From: Hyphomonadaceae bacterium
Lineage (GTDB): Bacteria; Pseudomonadota; Alphaproteobacteria; Caulobacterales; Hyphomonadaceae
Length of the DNA stretch: 64,000 bases
NCBI GenBank assembly: GCA_024742355.1
Contig: JANSYM010000006.1
Location: forward strand, 186,001-250,000
Reading direction: 5' to 3'
A program made the position numbers and the translations under genes. Below the pieces are notes generated by a model, which saw only the letters and a list, made by a program, of their open reading frames with translations, ran no database searches and was not told the DNA's origin. Below, piece by piece: positions 62,782-64,000 of the stretch (its first letter is position 1; each line of letters starts with the position of its first letter).

Positions 62782-63975
62782 TCAGGCTCGATCCGGATGG
62801 CGCAGCGCAATAGGCGCGGCCGGGGATGAGGTTTTGGCATTGAGAAACTGGTCGAGCAAACCCGCCATGAAATCTTCGGGTTCGACGAACACATCATCTG
62901 GCAGCTGGCGCAGCGCATCCTGGCGGGCGCGGATCTCGTCTCGCCGCTCAATCAGGGTTCGCAACTGCTCAATCAGCGTCGATTCCACCGGCTCTGAAAC
63001 AGTGAACCCGGATAGGTTCTCGCGCACCCAGGTCCCGGTCTGGCTGTCCGCCGGTGCGATCGATGGCACGCCAAAATAGCCGCCCTCATAGAGCCTGTTC
63101 GGCAACAGCCATTTCGAGTTGAGGCCAGCCTCCATATAGTCGCCTGACCAGATGAGATCGAGTTGACCATAAATGTCCGGCAGATCCTCGGGCGCCTTAT
63201 AGGCGCCGAAGAAGGTGATATTGTCGACCGGCTCTATGCGCTCATGGAACGCTGGCACGCTGAGCAGATCCGGCTTGCCATGCGCTCGGATCTCGATCGC
63301 ATCACCGAATTCCTGCGCCGCACGAACGAGCATGTCGAGCGTTCGCTGACAGCGCAAAATTCCGACCCAGCCGAGACGCAGTGGGCCCTCAGTGTCTGGA
63401 CCAGCCTGTTTGGTCGGTCGGGTCACTGACCTGGCAAAATCGGCCGAGAGCCGGTTTTCAACCAGAAACGCCTGATAATTACCTTTGTGATGACGCTCGA
63501 AATGGTGCTCGACAAAAGCCGGGGAGCTGACCATGACGCCGCGGCTGCGCTTCAGAAAAGCGCCCTCAAACTTTCGCAGCGCCCACCCGACCACATCTTC
63601 GCGGCACAAAAGGCGGTGCACATCCAGGCATTCATAGACAACCGGCGTTGCCAGGCCGGTCAGCCGTTTGGTCAGGAACGCCGTCGCCAACATGTCCAGA
63701 TTGCGCGCAACAATGAGGTCTGACTCCGCCAGAGTCTGTTTGTGCTTGGCGGCGCGAAAAGCGCCTCGAAACACACTCCAGATACGGTCGAAATAGGCTC
63801 CGTCATGGGTTTCGCCCAGCTCCACATTGCGCCATTCAAGGTCCCCGGTCCCGGAGCGCTTGTTCATGAAGCCACGGACATCACACCCACACGCCTTGAA
63901 GATGTGAACCCGTTTGCGAATGGCTGCGTCCGATGAGTCATGCCCAAAATAGGAGATGCGCATCGTCTTAGCCAT
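62782..63975 (-). CDS. GT4-type glycosyltransferase (GT-B fold)
   Basis: This 397-aa protein resembles family-1/4 GT-B enzymes. The N-terminal half starts RISYFGHDSSDAA; the C-terminal half has LGWVGILRCQRTLD near residue 195 and LPNRLYEGGYFGVPSI near 305, where the Glu is the donor-binding position of this fold. It is the first complete gene of a minus-strand pair, with its start at the ATG at 63975 or at 63963. The stop codon of a further upstream gene appears to overlap its start. Sugar donor is unknown. Confidence 0.85.
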   Translation of the reverse strand: MAKTMRISYFGHDSSDAAIRKRVHIFKACGCDVRGFMNKRSGTGDLEWRNVELGETHDGAYFDRIWSVFRGAFRAAKHKQTLAESDLIVARNLDMLATAFLTKRLTGLATPVVYECLDVHRLLCREDVVGWALRKFEGAFLKRSRGVMVSSPAFVEHHFERHHKGNYQAFLVENRLSADFARSVTRPTKQAGPDTEGPLRLGWVGILRCQRTLDMLVRAAQEFGDAIEIRAHGKPDLLSVPAFHERIEPVDNITFFGAYKAPEDLPDIYGQLDLIWSGDYMEAGLNSKWLLPNRLYEGGYFGVPSIAPADSQTGTWVRENLSGFTVSEPVESTLIEQLRTLIERRDEIRARQDALRQLPDDVFVEPEDFMAGLLDQFLNAKTSSPAAPIALRHPDRA

Positions 63976-64000
63976 TGTTCAACATCGAGCGCAACTGGGT
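63968..64000 (-). CDS. Possible C-terminal end of a further polysaccharide-locus gene (partial)
   Basis: A minus-strand reading frame enters the window and ends at TAA (63968-63970), overlapping the start of the GT4-type gene by 8 bases. Such overlaps are common in this locus, so this may be the last ten or so codons of an upstream gene. Too little sequence is present to say what it encodes or to be sure it is coding. Confidence 0.25.
   Translation of the reverse strand, partial: TQLRSMLNNG

Overview
This 64-kb, GC-rich window (roughly 60% or more by eye) looks like chromosome from an alphaproteobacterium. The pointers are the miaB-phoH-ybeY-corC-lnt-HTH gene order, the single-copy xerD, hrpB and EnvC-like genes, and a divergent phospholipid gene set. 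A marine, stalked-type member of the Hyphomonadaceae or a close relative is my best guess; this is inference, because no rRNA gene is present. Coding density is very high: no stretch longer than about 275 bases lacks a gene. I saw no tRNA, rRNA, CRISPR array, transposase or phage module.

Layout. 1-10 kb holds housekeeping genes: an EnvC/M23 murein hydrolase activator cut by the window edge, a malyl-CoA-lyase-type CoA ester lyase, xerD, an AGCS sodium/amino-acid symporter, a small membrane protein, an AAA ATPase, a GT2 glycosyltransferase, hrpB and a pseudouridine synthase. 10-16 kb holds a tightly overlapping plus-strand operon (small membrane ORF, miaB, phoH, ybeY, corC, lnt, HTH regulator). 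16-29.7 kb is metabolic: 3-hydroxybutyryl-CoA dehydrogenase, a TetR regulator facing a phytanoyl-CoA-dioxygenase-like gene across a tandem operator-like repeat, a 2-hydroxyacid dehydrogenase, a divergent phospholipid set (two CDP-alcohol phosphatidyltransferases, CdsA-like, PlsC-like, membrane protein), a Rieske oxygenase, a CoxE-like VWA protein, a PQQ glucose-dehydrogenase-like protein and an M19 dipeptidase.

From 29.8 kb to the right edge the window is a surface-polysaccharide locus. It contains Wlb/Wbp-type nucleotide-sugar genes (acetyltransferase, dehydrogenase, two DegT aminotransferases, an epimerase), many glycosyltransferases (GT2, GT8, GT4-like), two Wzx-type flippases, a pyruvyltransferase-like protein, a polysaccharide deacetylase, an acyltransferase-3, a sulfotransferase and two paralogous lipoprotein esterases. 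Together these could make and decorate an acidic, possibly pyruvylated or sulfated, glycan.

Embedded in this locus at 45.4-58.3 kb is a compact natural-product system on the minus strand: a phosphopantetheinyl transferase, a 1946-aa NRPS and a 2091-aa PKS. The NRPS is the most unusual object in the window. It starts with a formyltransferase domain, keeps only the C-terminal half of a condensation domain, and has an adenylation domain (specificity residues read as glycine-like) interrupted twice: by a luciferase-like flavin monooxygenase between motifs A4 and A5, and by a methyltransferase between A8 and A9. The one-module PKS reads KS-AT-KR-DH-ACP-TE. Together they predict a small formylated, oxidised, methylated glycine-derived unit extended by one ketide and released by the thioesterase.
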